Assembly: GCA_947095535.1 (NCBI GenBank)
Contig: OX352774.1
Span: forward strand, 260,125,843 to 260,189,842
Origin: Poecilobothrus nobilitatus
Lineage: Eukaryota; Arthropoda; Insecta; Diptera; Dolichopodidae
Reading direction: 5' to 3'
Length of the DNA stretch: 64,000 bases
Shown piece by piece: positions 1-12,470 of the stretch (positions are counted from its first letter, which is position 1; every line of letters starts with the position of its first letter). The notes under the pieces are model-generated. The model did no database searches and had not been told where the DNA came from. It worked only from the letters and a program-made list of their open reading frames with translations. The translations under genes were made by a program, and so were the position numbers.

Positions 1-183
1 GAAAAGTCGAAAGCATTCGGTATTATACAAGATTTTGATATTACATGACTTTCGTAGAGCAAGAAACTTAACCTGATTTAATAAGTTTTTGCAATCTGAC
101 TGATTTTTACCGCCCTTCCCTAGTAAACCACAATGATGACCTTATTTTAAGTCTACTAAAGGGGAGCGGTCGCAATCCTGTAT
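1..183. other. AT-rich spacer
   Basis: No gene, RNA or repeat boundary is recognised. A short less AT-rich patch at about 110-180 contains no open frame of note. Confidence 0.5.
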
Positions 184-382
184 TGAATTAGAAGGGATTT
201 TAGAATTGGATTTAAAAGCAGGGTTATACTCTTTTTCCAGAATATTTATATATATGTACATGTGAGATTCTGAGTTAGGAGAGATTTTAGAGTTCGATTC
301 AAAAGCAGGTTTGCCGCTTTTTCCAGAATATTTATATATAAGAATATGTGATATTCTGAATTACATGCAAGATTTTGTCTTA
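184..382. repeat. tandem duplication, ~87-bp unit, 2 copies plus stub
   Basis: Two adjacent copies begin at about 184 and 271, and a truncated third begins at about 357. Each copy opens with a TGARTTA word, continues through GATTTTAGARTT and AAAAGCAGG, and ends with TTTTTCCAGAATATTTATATATA. A single diverged copy of the first half recurs at about 21795-21850, so the unit is part of a dispersed repeat and not purely local. No coding capacity is seen. Confidence 0.7.
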
Positions 383-1384
383 GTAGATTTTGGAAAAAAG
401 ATTTTCGAAAGCAATTATTTTTTGTCGCATTAGATTTTGACGTAAAAGATAATGTAGCAAACTCCTACTAAAGTGATATTACATATAACATAGATCAGAT
501 CAGAGTTTTTGATTTATTTTATACACATATAAGTATTCAGCCATTAATTTTTTAATCAATTTTTGCTTTCATAAATTTCTTCTGAATTTATATCAGATTT
601 TTTTTTTCGTTTACTATCTACTGGTTAATTTTCAATGGTTTGCGTTAAGTAGATATTATGACGATTTTGTTAATATGTGTACCATTTTTAAGTATGACTT
701 CCTACTTATAATTTTTTTGTAATAAAAATTCAATTGATTTTTGTGGTGCTTATATTCATCCACCCTGTGTTGCGTTTCATATAATATTTTTTCCTGTGCT
801 CTGATATGCTTGAAATGTTTTAACAAGGTTAAAAATGTTTGGAGAAAATTTAAAAGAAATGCTAAATTTTTATTTTATATTAAATATGCTCTCATATTTG
901 TAACAAGTAGAACTATCTATGATAGATATAGAGAATATGTGTGTGTATGTAGATATATATTTATGAGTGTATGTCAGCACGACAAATCAAAAAACAAGTG
1001 TCATGAAATTTATACAAAATATTTTTTGAAATTCATCTTATGTCAAGTTTTTTGTAACAGTACAAATCATTGTACAAAGTTTAAAATTATTATGGTCATA
1101 TCTTCGGCATAGCTGCTTTATAAATTTCTGTACCCGGTTTATATATCTTCAGAAATAATAAGGGTTGAAATTATTCAAACCAAAACTTGTGATAGTTACG
1201 CCATGTCCAAATTTTTGAAACAAATTTGCATAACTTCAATTTGAATAAAGGATTAATAAAATGTTTTTTTTTTAAATATTACAAAACTAATACAGTAGTT
1301 AATGGTGGGTATTTTAAAGTTGATATAATAGAAACTCTATTTCTTCCCGTTTTTAAAGGTCCATAAAGTAATAAGGTTTTTTTT
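383..1384. other. AT-rich spacer without recognised gene
   Basis: The stretch is low-complexity A/T. The longest open frame, 741-1112 on the plus strand (123 codons), is rich in Cys, Tyr, Phe and Lys in the way random AT-rich DNA translates. It shows no domain, and I regard it as chance. Confidence 0.5.
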
Positions 1385-1620
1385 TTTCCCCTAAGGGAGG
1401 TGGGAATCTTCCAAAGACACTAAGAATTACCCCTTGGTAGTGTCAGATTCTTACTGACTAAATCCACCTCCCCCTTTAGCCAATATAGTGGGATGAAACC
1501 CTTACCTGCGAACGCAGTATATTGGCTAGGAAGTAGGAATAGGAAAGGATAGGAAAATGGATACGGAAACATTGAATTGGGAGTGGGACTGTAAGGAAGC
1601 AATGAATCCGCCTATTATTA
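1385..1620. repeat. compact GC-richer island with stem-loops, probable mobile-element remnant
   Basis: This block is much less AT-rich than its surroundings and is flanked on the left by a T run. It contains an 11-bp inverted repeat (TAGCCAATATA at 1477-1487 and its complement at 1518-1528) and a 7-bp inverted repeat (GACACTA / TAGTGTC near 1416-1444). Its opening, a CCTAAGGGAGGTGGGAATCTT-like stretch followed by CCAAAG, resembles a stretch at about 13815-13850, which suggests a dispersed family. No transposase is encoded. The minus-strand open frame 1420-1602 is a by-product of the composition. Confidence 0.4.
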
Positions 1621-3157
1621 TTATTTTGCTAACAGTGAATACAAATCAAGCGTTCAAATAAAGACTGTCTTCAACACTGATTCGAAGTAATACATTTTAA
1701 ATAATTAAATTTTTTCTACTCATAGAATCCATTACTGAAATAATTAAAATTAAAAATTATTCAGTATTAATGGTATATCGTACATATGTAGACGTGTTCA
1801 TAATATTTTAAATAAAATTTTATTTGATAATAGTTTAAAAGGCGGCTATTTAAAAAAAAAACATGAAATGTGAATGACTTTAAATGTTGCTTATAATATT
1901 TATATTCAATATTTTAATTTACATGAATAATATAATTTAACTATCGAAAATATAGTTAATATAATAAAGTAACACAATAATAGTTTAAATATTAAATTAA
2001 AAATCTGTTGTCGCTTTAACCACCTTAACCAAGTAATTGTGCGGTTTTTCTATTAATTTTACTTTTATTTTTTACAACATGTAAACTGTTGTGGCTAAAA
2101 AATTATAAAAAAAAAAAAAACAACACAAGACCCAGTAATAAAAAAATGTCTTAATTATAATAAAATTAAAAATTTGTTGGTTTAAAATAATAAATAACAT
2201 ATTAATTACAAAAATGAAATATATTATAAGAACAACATTAGTATACTTAAAAGATTAATTTAATTGAACTTAGTAAAGAACACCGACTAATGACTTTTCG
2301 CTAAATCGGTACACTGACTACTTAATGAATGATATGAATAAAAACGAAGATTTTGTTTCGAAGTTAATGGTGGGGTAATAAAAGCATCTGCTCTGAGTAA
2401 GAACAAATGATTGTATGGAACGCACTTCAATTCGTATGAATAAAAATACTTGAAGCTTTTAAATGAAACTTCTTATAATGAAGTAAATGCTTTTGAGAGC
2501 CCAAAATTCTCTTTTGCATAAATGTATTTATTTTGGAGTTTTTCCATAGTCTGCTATCATGGATAGATCCTGGCTAACATACGTCAACTATGGTAAAAAT
2601 CTCTCAGCGATTCGATTAATGTTTCATGACGGATTTTATATCTTTTTTATTGATGAAATAAAAGTTATAAATTCTGTCATAACTTCACTTCAGTTGAAAA
2701 TTTTGCTTAAAGTTTAAAGTGTAACCTTCATTTAATTCATATGAAATAAAGCATGTGCTACATTCAGTAAAGAATAATCTTCAAGCTCAAATTAAATGAT
2801 ACTTATACTTCAGAGTATGAAGCAAAACCTTAATTTTATTCATAAATTTTGAAGCATTTGCTACTAATACTTGAAGTAAAATCATTTGCTTTGTTTTGTT
2901 CATATTAGTCAATGTTTTACTAACTTTAGGATACAAGTTTTATAAATATTTTTTTAAAAATATTAAATCGATCTAAGATTCTGTCTAAGATTCTTTCGTC
3001 TTATGAAAAAGAAAGAGGTTTAATAGAATAGATTTAATAGTTTGAAAGAGTAAAATTTTATAGAATTAGTTATCATGACAGATTTTAAAAAGAAGAAGAC
3101 GGGAAGATTTTAAGAAGATAGAAAACGGGATAGATATGTTATCCTTTAAGTGATATA
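1621..3157. other. AT-rich spacer
   Basis: No gene is recognised. Between about 2380 and 2900 there is a loose recurrence of words such as GAAGCATTTGCTAC and ACTTGAAG, too diverged to be called a repeat array. Confidence 0.4.
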
Positions 3158-5376
3158 TCAGTTCATATCAGTTATCGAATGTTCGCTATCATGTTGGCGA
3201 TCTAAACTTTGTTCACTCTTTATTTGTAATATTTTGTTGACGCATTGAACTATGTTTTGAGATTTTATAGGCATAGGTATAAATCGTATAAATGTATATG
3301 TATAGAATGAATTCGGAGCCGATTTAGCTGAGTGCTGAGTTCGTTCTTTCACCCGTCCGCACGATAATTTCAAAAATAACGGAGCAAAGATTCTGAATTT
3401 TTTATCATTTCATTTTTATATAAATTGTGAACAAGTTGGACCGACGATTTGGAGTATATATTTACAACTTATTTTTTTATATAATAATAATTCAGTGGAA
3501 AATCTTCTTCGTTCTTAAAGATGACCTTTAAATTGACATTGGTAAACTACATTTTATAATCTACTTTCAATCTACTTTCAGTGTATAACAGATACAATTT
3601 TTTTTTTTTTAGTACATTTCTTGACTATAGTATATATAAAAAACATAATAAAATAGATCTAATTTTTATATTTCATAATATAAACTATAGAATATTATTT
3701 GTTATCCCTATACATTTCCGAAGTTAATTAATCTTATCCTTAAATCTTAAGTATATGTTTGGAAGAAAATTTGTTTGTTTTTGTTGCTATTGAACAAAGG
3801 AAAACCTCAAACGGTATTTGAACACGTGGTCTTTAAATCAAAATATTTAAAAGTACCTATAGGTATTAGTTTTAAAGATTGTGATCCAACTGAATATAAA
3901 AAAAAATAAAAGGTTGTTTTTTTTCTGCTGACTAAAAATTTTTATTTATATTTTCCGGTACTTTCAATTAATATATAAAGTTTATTTGTTTGCATTATCG
4001 CATAATAATTTTTGTGTAAACCGATTCATAAAAATGTTCAAATGCTGATGCATTAATAAAGGGATTTTAAAAAAAAATATCAAATTTATTTGATTACAAT
4101 CTTCAGTTTTCTATTTTTTTTTTTTATGTTTCTTTCGCATTGAAAAGATTTATTTTTATATATATACATATATATATATACATTATACATATATTTATAA
4201 AAGAACATTCATTTGATTCTTTTATTTTGTTTTGTTTTTTTTTTTTTAACATTTATGCACTTTAACTATGCATGTAAACTGAGAAAATATTTACAGAAAG
4301 CAGAAAAAAAAAAAAAATAAAACAAAATAAATATTTATTTAAATAGTTTTAAACAAAAATATTCTTATATTTTTAAATATGCTTTTCAATATTTCATTAT
4401 ATAGTTATTATTCCTAAACAAATAAAAGGTACATATATATATAATAAGGTATAATCAGTTAAACATATATAAATGTAATATACATCTATATGTATATAAA
4501 ATATACAATATCTCACCTGAGTATATATTTTTATGGCAATAATAATCTATCATATAATATTGAACCTTTTATCGGACGGATCATTATTGGTGTACCATTA
4601 CAAGGTTCTATAATAACTAAAAATGTGTAAAAAAAATAAATTCTAATATAAACTAATATTTATATTTTCGTTTTTCTTTTTTTCTTTAAATTAATTTTAC
4701 TACTACAGAGTAGCATAAAATTTAAAATTCTGTGCAGAATTTAAATGAATATTTTTCTGCTTCTTTAAAACTTTAACTTTAGTTTTTATTAAATTCAATA
4801 TCAAAAATTTTAAAAAATGATTGGTTGATTTCGTTAACCTGTCAAGCATTTTTATGACATGTCATTTTTGTCATGTCACATGTCTTCGAATGCAGCGATA
4901 AGAGTAATTTTTGTTTTTAACTTTCTGATATCAAACATTACTGCAGTGGATGGAATATACTTCTTAAAAATAGGAAAAGTAAAAATACACTCCTTTTATT
5001 ATTTAAGTTTATTAATAAGTGGTCAAGAGTGTTCTCATTTAGAGTTTGAAAACCCAATCACTTCCCTGCAATTCAAACTTATTTTGAAAATAAAATTAAA
5101 AATGTGTATAATACAAATGTAATAAAGATAAAAATGAGTCAATATGATTAATTTATAACTGTTCAATATCGATTATTCGATATAAAGATATAAGGCATAC
5201 AAAAACAAAACAAAAATATAAATTTCAAAAATAGGAAATAAAATGAAGAAAATATTTTTTAATTAAGGCTATTGATCCCTATCGATCCTTAAGACGATGT
5301 TAATATGTCGTTTAAGGAATTGAAATTTATTCACTTTATTTGATTTTGTAACTTTTTGACCATAGGCAGAGAAGAT
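3158..5376. other. AT-rich spacer with small palindromes
   Basis: The left part (3158-3380) is somewhat richer in G+C, with a 71-codon minus-strand open frame that has no recognisable domain. Nested GACATG/CATGTC palindromes lie at about 4855-4885. The plus-strand open frame at 4859-5122 (87 codons) overlaps them and shows nothing recognisable. The rest is A/T runs and TA microsatellite, for example 4160-4195. Confidence 0.4.
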
Positions 5377-5379
5377 TTA

Positions 5380-5619
5380 GGCCGTTTCCGAATCTACTAC
5401 ACTAGCACTTGACACTAGACATTTCACACTCTTTTCTTACATGTATTACGCTTTTAGGGCCAACATTTAGTGTAGCCGTGAGTACACTAAAACATGAACA
5501 GATAATCAAGTGCTATCAGACAATTTCAGTGCACTATTTTCGAATGGGAAATTTTTCAGAATTAATTTAGTGCGATTAGATAGTATTTAGTGTGAAGTTC
5601 GATAGTTTCGGACACGGCT
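5380..5619. mobile_element. PIF/Harbinger-like MITE, 240 bp
   Basis: The ends form an imperfect terminal inverted repeat: GGCCGTTTCCGAATCTA at the left and, read inward from the right, AGCCGTGTCCGAAACTA. The flanking trinucleotides are TTA (5377-5379) and TGA (5620-5622), compatible with a decayed TWA target duplication as PIF/Harbinger elements make. The interior repeats TTTAGTGTGA / TCACACT words in both orientations and encodes nothing. The family assignment is an inference from ends and target site only. Confidence 0.6.
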
Positions 5620-5622
5620 TGA

Positions 5623-8600
5623 GTATATTATTTATAATTGAAGAAAAGTGTAAGTTAAATTTTTCAACAGATTGTTCAGAAATTAAATAATAAAATAAAG
5701 CAAACTTTAAAATCTTTTATACTTTAACTTTTTTATTGTTCTTCTTTTTTTTTGCTTTTAAGTTTCTTTGAATTTTTACATAATAAGTAACACTCGTGTT
5801 TTGGAATTGTTAAACTTTTATGTATAGATTTTTTTTCTACATGAATTTCATTTTAACTTTTATTTTCTTTTCTTTTCGTTTCTTTTGTAATTATATTTAC
5901 TATTATTCTTTAAATATAACTATTTTTAGTCAATTCGACATTATATTTTTTTTTATTGTACACATATTTATTATTTATTTTCCTTTTATTTATATATTTT
6001 TTTTTTTAACATTTTATTATATGAATTTTTTTTTAGAATTTATTTTTTATTTATTTAAATTTTTTTTTTGGTGTGTTTAAAAAGACGTTGATTTTAAATA
6101 AATTAAGATTTTTTAAGCTATGACAGAGAGTATAGAATTTATTTTCTTTCAAAATATAAAAAAAAAAAAAAGAAAAAGAACAACAAGTCTTATTCACTTT
6201 CCTTGTCTTCCTCTTCAATATTTTAATCTGTCAGATTAGAAAAAAAATCATATTATTTCCAAAAAAGGAACACAAAAATATCACATTTTCACCCTCTCTT
6301 ACTTTTTTTTTTTTTTTTATTGAACTCAAAGAAAGAATTCTCATCTTTGATCTTTTGAAATCACCACAAATGAAAATAAGAAAAAAGAGAAAAATCAGAA
6401 AATCAGATGATGAGATACAGAAAAATGAAAAGAATGAATAAAATACCAAGAAATCAAAAAATATTCAAAAGAATAAAAAAAAAAAAAAAATTTCATACTT
6501 ATTTTGTATTGCCTAAATAAGAAACGAACAACAACAACAACTCAGCTAGATCATTTTAACGGATGGTCACACTTAACAAGTATGAATCGTTTTGAAGAAA
6601 AAGTGTTAAGAATGACACCATATAACAATAGTCTATGTATTGATATATAAACATTTATATATATAGATATACATTCATACAGGAATATAATATATTAAAA
6701 TTGACACTATATATATATATATACATATAACAATAAATATGTATTTACATATGTATAAAAGCATTTGTCTTGTATGTGTGTAATTTATGTTATTTTGTTC
6801 CAAAAAATTTTTTTATACTTATATTTTTCAAAGTAAAAAAGAAAAAAAATATTAAGGACCGGCCTTAAGGATTCAAGGTTAAAAAAAACATCCAGCAGAT
6901 TGCAAACAAAACAAAACAAATTTATTGTATGTATTTTATTGTCTAAAATAATATTATTGTCTATTAAGTGTTGTCGTTTTTTGTACATAAAAATCTATAT
7001 TTAGAAATAGATTTAAAAAAAAAAAAAACCTTTAAAAAGGGAGAAAGAAAGACACAGACACTTAAGGTTAAATTAAATCCTAAGTGGATTATTCCTTATT
7101 TTCTAAGTTAACTAACTAGTATTATTACAAAATATACAACAATATTGAATTTTGGAAATAATGCTCTAATAAAAGCTGACAAAAATCAGAAGCGTTAATA
7201 ATACGACAAACGAGGATACATGTTTCTACAACTAAAAATTGCCTCGTTTGATTTTAAATTTTTTTTACTTTAGCAATACGTACAGCAACATGTCTCCTAG
7301 TATGTGTTAAACTTGAGAAATGTAAAAGCAACTTCATTCTGAAATATTATTCCCGCCATTCACATGTTATTTTTTTTCGAAACAAACATTTAAAAGTTTT
7401 AAAATAGCATTCAATTTGAGTTCGGAATTTCTGAATTGAGTGCTTATTTATTCGTAATGTCGTTTTTTTTTTTTTTTTTTTTGCATAACCCTTTAGTTTC
7501 TTTTTCTTCGCTTTCGTTGGGGAATTACGACGGAAAATGATAAAAAAAAAAGTAAAGAATGTGGAAAACTAAGTAATGGATACCCTAATTCTTCAGTTAC
7601 TTTATCAATTAAAGGATCGTATACTATTCGTTTTGAACCATCAAATTATTTTATAATTCCATACATAGTGACTTGATGCCTAAGTTATTTCGGCAAGTTA
7701 AGATTTCATTGGTATAAAAAATATGTTCACCAGTTTCATCTTCCTTCAAATAAAACGAAAAGCAATCTAACTTGAGTTTCGATTTTTCTTTTATTACACA
7801 TCTGAAGAAAGAGACAAATAATCTCATTTTTATAAAGTTTAGTAATAAATGGAATGCGTCAACACTAATTATTAAAGGATTTCAAATTATTTTAAAATAA
7901 AATTAAATAATTAGATAAGATAAAGAAATTAATTCTTCGGCCTATAAAGGATAATTCTTTAAACAATTTCTTAAATCTATCGTTTATTGTTAAACAGATA
8001 GGAGTATAAAATACTCCGTTAGATCTTTAAAACTTTTGAATTGGGGTTTATCTTAAATGTTTAAAAATTCTTCCGATTCGATTAAAAATTATGTGTGGAT
8101 GGTTGAAGTTTTTTGTTTTTCTTTGAATTTTTTAAAAGTTTTATTATATTTTTTCCATCATTATTTTTTATTATTCCTTTTTTTTTTCTCTCTCTTTTTT
8201 ATTATTTTTGAAAAGGTATTAAAAAAAAAAAAATATCCACCATAATGAACATAATATAAAAAGTGGCAAAATAAAAAAAAAAAAGTACTATACAATAAAA
8301 CGTATTTTAAGCCAAGCTTGCCAGGTTAAAGGAACAAGAAAAAAAAAATCAAAGAATTGAAACCGGGATTTGTTGTGTGAAAAATGGTTCGATATTATTT
8401 TGTTTTTGTTTTTTTGTGTTTTGGTTTTTAAATTTTTCTTCATTGGGAATTCAATTCAATTCACTTCAATGTGATTGTTTTTTTTTTTTTTTTTAATACT
8501 TTTCAATATTTTCAGGTTTTTATTATTTTTTTTTTCACTTTTTTTCAAAAAAAAAAAAAAAAAAATTGTTTATTTTCAAAGTTAAAAATTTAAAAGGTTT

Positions 8601-10136
8601 CTTTTTAAGGTATTAAAGAAATTGAAAAGATCTTAAAGATTTTTATTGGATTCAAGTGTTAAACTTGTACAATAGGAACCAATAAATTTTATTCTGAAAT
8701 AATCAAAAAAAAAAGCAAAAAAAAAAAAAAGAAATTCATATAAGAAAATTATTTAAAAAAAAAAAAAAATCAAGGCTTTAATGAGAAACGGACGAATTGG
8801 ACAAAAGATATATGTGCATGTATTATAAATTTATTTATTTTTTTTTTTTTGTGATTTTCAATGGTAAAAACGTTTAAAATGTCAGTTTGATTTTTAAGAT
8901 ATGTATATAATATATATATATATCTATATATACATTACATATATATATATAGTTTTTTTTTTTGAAGTTATTGGTTGCAATCTATTGTGTACATATGTAG
9001 TAAAAAAAAAAAACAAAAAACCTACGTGTAAAAATCTTTAGATTAATTCAATTTTTTTTTTTGTCTTCTAAAGAGTTGACTTTTTAGGAATAAAATAACA
9101 AAACAAAAATAATAACAATAAGAATAATAAAAAAATAACACCTTAAATTTCAAATTAATGTCTGAAAAATAATAAAGAATTGCGGTATTGTTGAAGGAAT
9201 ACTTCATTTTTTTTTTCTCTTTTGTTGCCTATATATTTATTTTTTATATTCTAATGCTATAGTATCTAAAATCAAAATTTAGTTTAGTAAATTTTTTGTT
9301 TTTCTTAACCCTTTCTTGAAATTTAAGAGAACCCATGAATGGGGCTTCTATTTATTTGCTTCAGAAATGTTATATGAAATGATAGTTATCTATAGTTAAA
9401 AGGTTTATATGTTTCGTCGGTATTTAGGTTCATGTCTATTTTATCTATAAATATTATTTAATTGTTTTTTTTTAATTTTGTAATTTAGGTACATATTATA
9501 CAACAAGTCGGATAAAAGCTATTTCGAAAATTTTAAATATCCTCTAACTTGTTATCTACTTCTTTTCACAAACATTCAGATTAGTTTATTTTATACTTAC
9601 TCTAGATAACAGAAATCAAATTTATAATTTAAAAGATTTACGAAATAATCTTCCAAAATTGCAATAAATCTTCAACAACAGTCAAGCTTTTAAGCAGAAA
9701 TTAAGCCAAAAAATTTGTTTAAACTTTTATGCAGCCGAATATTCAAAAAAAAAAAAAAAAAAGTGATTTCATGCAATAATTGAACTGGTAATTGATCTGC
9801 GTCGAAAGCGTCAAACATAATGTCGTTTCCGATTTTTATCTCTAAATTAGCTTCTTGATCAGCAAATTTTAACTAACTTATAAGGTTATTTTTAATTAGT
9901 TCAAGATATTACAATTCACAAGTTAAATAAAAAAAATCATTGAAATTGGTTTCATAATAGGGGGAGGCAAGAACGGAAATTTGTAATCAATAAAATCAAA
10001 GTAATATTAATATGTGTTTGATTATAAAATCACCTTTTTTAGATTAATTTTTTGAACTCACAAAACTTTTTATACATTTTTGCTATAAAGGTTAACTGTG
10101 AATTGAAGAGATTTTTTTGAAAGTTGTTTAGGTAAA
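5623..10136. other. long homopolymer-rich spacer
   Basis: No gene or mobile element is recognised. Numerous runs of 10-20 A or T are present, including a 20-T run at 7463-7482 and TA microsatellites near 6700-6725 and 8905-8955. A 9-bp inverted repeat, CAAACGAGG (7207-7215) with CCTCGTTTG (7242-7250), is an isolated hairpin. Short open frames at 5820-6080, 6231-6449 and 8057-8245 are Phe/Ile/Lys-rich translations of homopolymers. Confidence 0.5.
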
Positions 10137-10177
10137 GTTCAGTTCTATAACTACTATGAACTTTAATAGAACTGAAC
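10137..10177. repeat. 12-bp perfect hairpin
   Basis: GTTCAGTTCTAT (10137-10148) is followed after 17 bases by its exact complement (10166-10177). There is no T tract of the terminator type and no neighbouring gene, so this is a structural repeat with no assigned role. Confidence 0.6.
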
Positions 10178-11380
10178 AAGAATGAAATAACTTTTAATAA
10201 ACTTTTAATGTATAAATCGAAATGTTAAAATATATCAGTTTTAGAATATACTTCTCTTATAAAATTTATAATATACCCCTCTTATAATATGTAACTATTA
10301 CTAAAAAAAATTCTGTTTAAATCGAATTAAATTCGCTTAATTTCGTATATAATTTTTTTTTTTTTTAGATACTCGAAATTAAAGAAAAACTTTCCAACCT
10401 TTGAAAATTTAATTTCTATAAAAAAAATTCTCAAATTATATTGAAATATTCTGAAATAAATTAGAAAAATGTCGGTAACATATTTTTGAAAAATAAATTC
10501 TTTTTCAAATTCTTGATTCCTTTTACAAATTATAAAAAAAAAAAAAAAAAATACTTAAAGTTCAAAAGGGTTAATATATGTACAAAAAAGTGAACAAAAA
10601 AATTTAAATGAAAGGCTCAAAGTTCCTTTAAAATTTTTTACACCTACATTGGTATGCTGTTTATATATATATATATATATGTTAAGAAAATACTTAATAA
10701 TAAAATAATTTGAAAAGAAATTAATTTATTTCTTTTTTTTTTAATTTAGGAAAAAAAAATAACATTTTAAGATTTTTGGAAATTAAAATTAAAGTTCTTT
10801 TGTACTTATTTCCTTTCTGGTGTAGGTTTTTTGTTTTTGTTTTTGTTTTGTTAAACCTTGACTTTTAATTTGTTTTCCTTTTGAATTTAAAAGAATTACA
10901 TAATTCTTTTCATTTTAGAAAAAAGGTTCTTCTTAGAATTTTAAATAATAAAAATAGATTAGTACATAATTTTTTTTTTTCGAAAATTTAAAAACTTAAA
11001 TTTAAATTGAAAAGTTTAAGCGTATCTATAGGAGTATATATTTATATTATAACCTAGAAATTTATTTATACAGGGTATTTTTAGGTATAACGTCAAACAG
11101 TGATAGGGGAGTTCAAAACAAGCTAAAAATACCTAAATTGAAAGTAATTCCCAACCTTTACTGAGATAATGGGACCTAAAGACTTTTTTTTTAAGAAGCA
11201 AGCATTGAGGAACTCACAAATTAGCTAAAAATTAAGATTTAGTATTTCAATTTTGTTTTTGTTTTGTTATATAATGGGGTTTATGATTCAAAACGAACTA
11301 TTAAAAGAAAAAGATTATTCACGTGATTAAATTCACAGTTGTAAAAAATTATTTTTATTATAATCATCACAATTGTCAAA
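10178..11380. other. AT-rich spacer
   Basis: No gene is recognised. An ACAGGGTATTTTTAGG-type stretch at about 11071-11090 resembles the end of TA-inserting MITEs, but no matching second end is found. Confidence 0.4.
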
Positions 11381-11935
11381 ATTTTTCCGATATACGATAT
11401 TTAACAATAAAAATTCTCATATCTATTACGTATGTCGTTATTTATCGTTTAACGTATTTAAAAAGAAAGCTTTAGCGTTTATCAAAAAAGTTTTTAAGTT
11501 TGTATGAGTTTTTTAAAATTTACTATTACAGATGTCAAAATGTATCGTTTTCTTTGTGTTTTTTTTATCAATTAGGAATTTACTTACGATAGGTAACGAT
11601 TTAAAAAATTTTTTATTAGAAAAATGTAAGTATTTAAAGAAAAAGTAAAGAAACGTAAAATTATTTGAAAAATAAAAAAAAAAACTCAGCAGATAGCATT
11701 TTATAATTTTTTTTAAAAACAAAACTGTCTAAACCTTTTAAATAAATTTGAAATAAAATTAACTTTTGAAATTTCCGAATGTTTTTCATGTTATTTTATG
11801 TCATACTTAAAAAAGCTTTTTCGTTAGATTTAAGTTTATCGTATATCGTTTTGTAATACTTCGTAATACCAAGAAAAATGATAGACGATAGATTTAAACG
11901 ATTTTTGATATACGATATTTGACATTTGTAATAAA
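11381..11935. repeat. region with repeated GATATACGATATTT words in both orientations
   Basis: GATATACGATATTT is present at about 11388-11402 and again at about 11909-11922. The opposite orientation, TTATCGTATATCGTTT, is at about 11837-11852, forming an inverted pair with the AAACGATTTTTGATATACGATA segment. This could be a degraded short element. No boundaries or target duplications can be defined, and no protein is encoded. Confidence 0.3.
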
Positions 11936-12329
11936 CATGAATATAAACGTGAATGTATAAAGTAGAAAAACAAAAATAAGTTTTTTTTATAAAATTTCAA
12001 AATTTAGAATTTATAATAAACAGTTTTTTTCAATTGCAATTGATTTTAAAAGTGAGTATAGTTTCTTCCAAAACGAAGTTTCACTTGAAAGGTTTGAAGT
12101 TAAATTTCCTACCAAATTATTTTCTTTGACTCTTCGTACCATTTCAGCGTATTTGTCCTATTTGGTTGTTTTTCTCCTAATCACAAAAGGTTAAAACATT
12201 ACAAAAGTTAAATTAAAAAACTTAAATTTTTTATTTTGCTTACTTAAAATAGTTTAGTAAATGAAAAACTTACATTATGTCTTTTAAATTTTTTTAAAAC
12301 GCGAACATATCCACACTTTCTACACAACA

Positions 12330-12470
12330 ACCTAACGTCGTACATTTTCAATCATACAAATACATAACTTCGAAAAAAACGTTTTCTACGTTTTCAATCC
12401 TACGATAATAGTGAATTTGATATTTCGATAGCATTTTCGTTTTCCGTACGTTTTCAATCATAAGCCCGAT
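12330..12470. repeat. three irregularly spaced copies of a TACGTTTTCAATCMTA word
   Basis: Similar 16-18 base words occur at about 12339, 12387 and 12447, separated by roughly 50-60 bases. Only the word is conserved and the spacers differ. The minus-strand open frame 12348-12638 spans them and looks like chance. Confidence 0.35.

Noticed and set aside
741..1112. 123-codon plus-strand open frame
   Set aside because: The residue mix is typical of translated AT-rich DNA. No domain, signal peptide or conserved motif is seen, and the frame has no exon context.
4859..5122. 87-codon plus-strand open frame starting MSFLSCHMSS
   Set aside because: It starts inside a nest of ATGTCA palindromes and has no recognisable domain.
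5820..6080. Hydrophobic 86-codon frame resembling a membrane protein
   Set aside because: Phe/Ile/Tyr richness comes from poly-T DNA. The apparent membrane segments are a composition artefact.
11071..11180. Possible MITE starting ACAGGGTATTTTTAGG
   Set aside because: Only one end is visible. No inverted partner or TA-bounded second end could be found.
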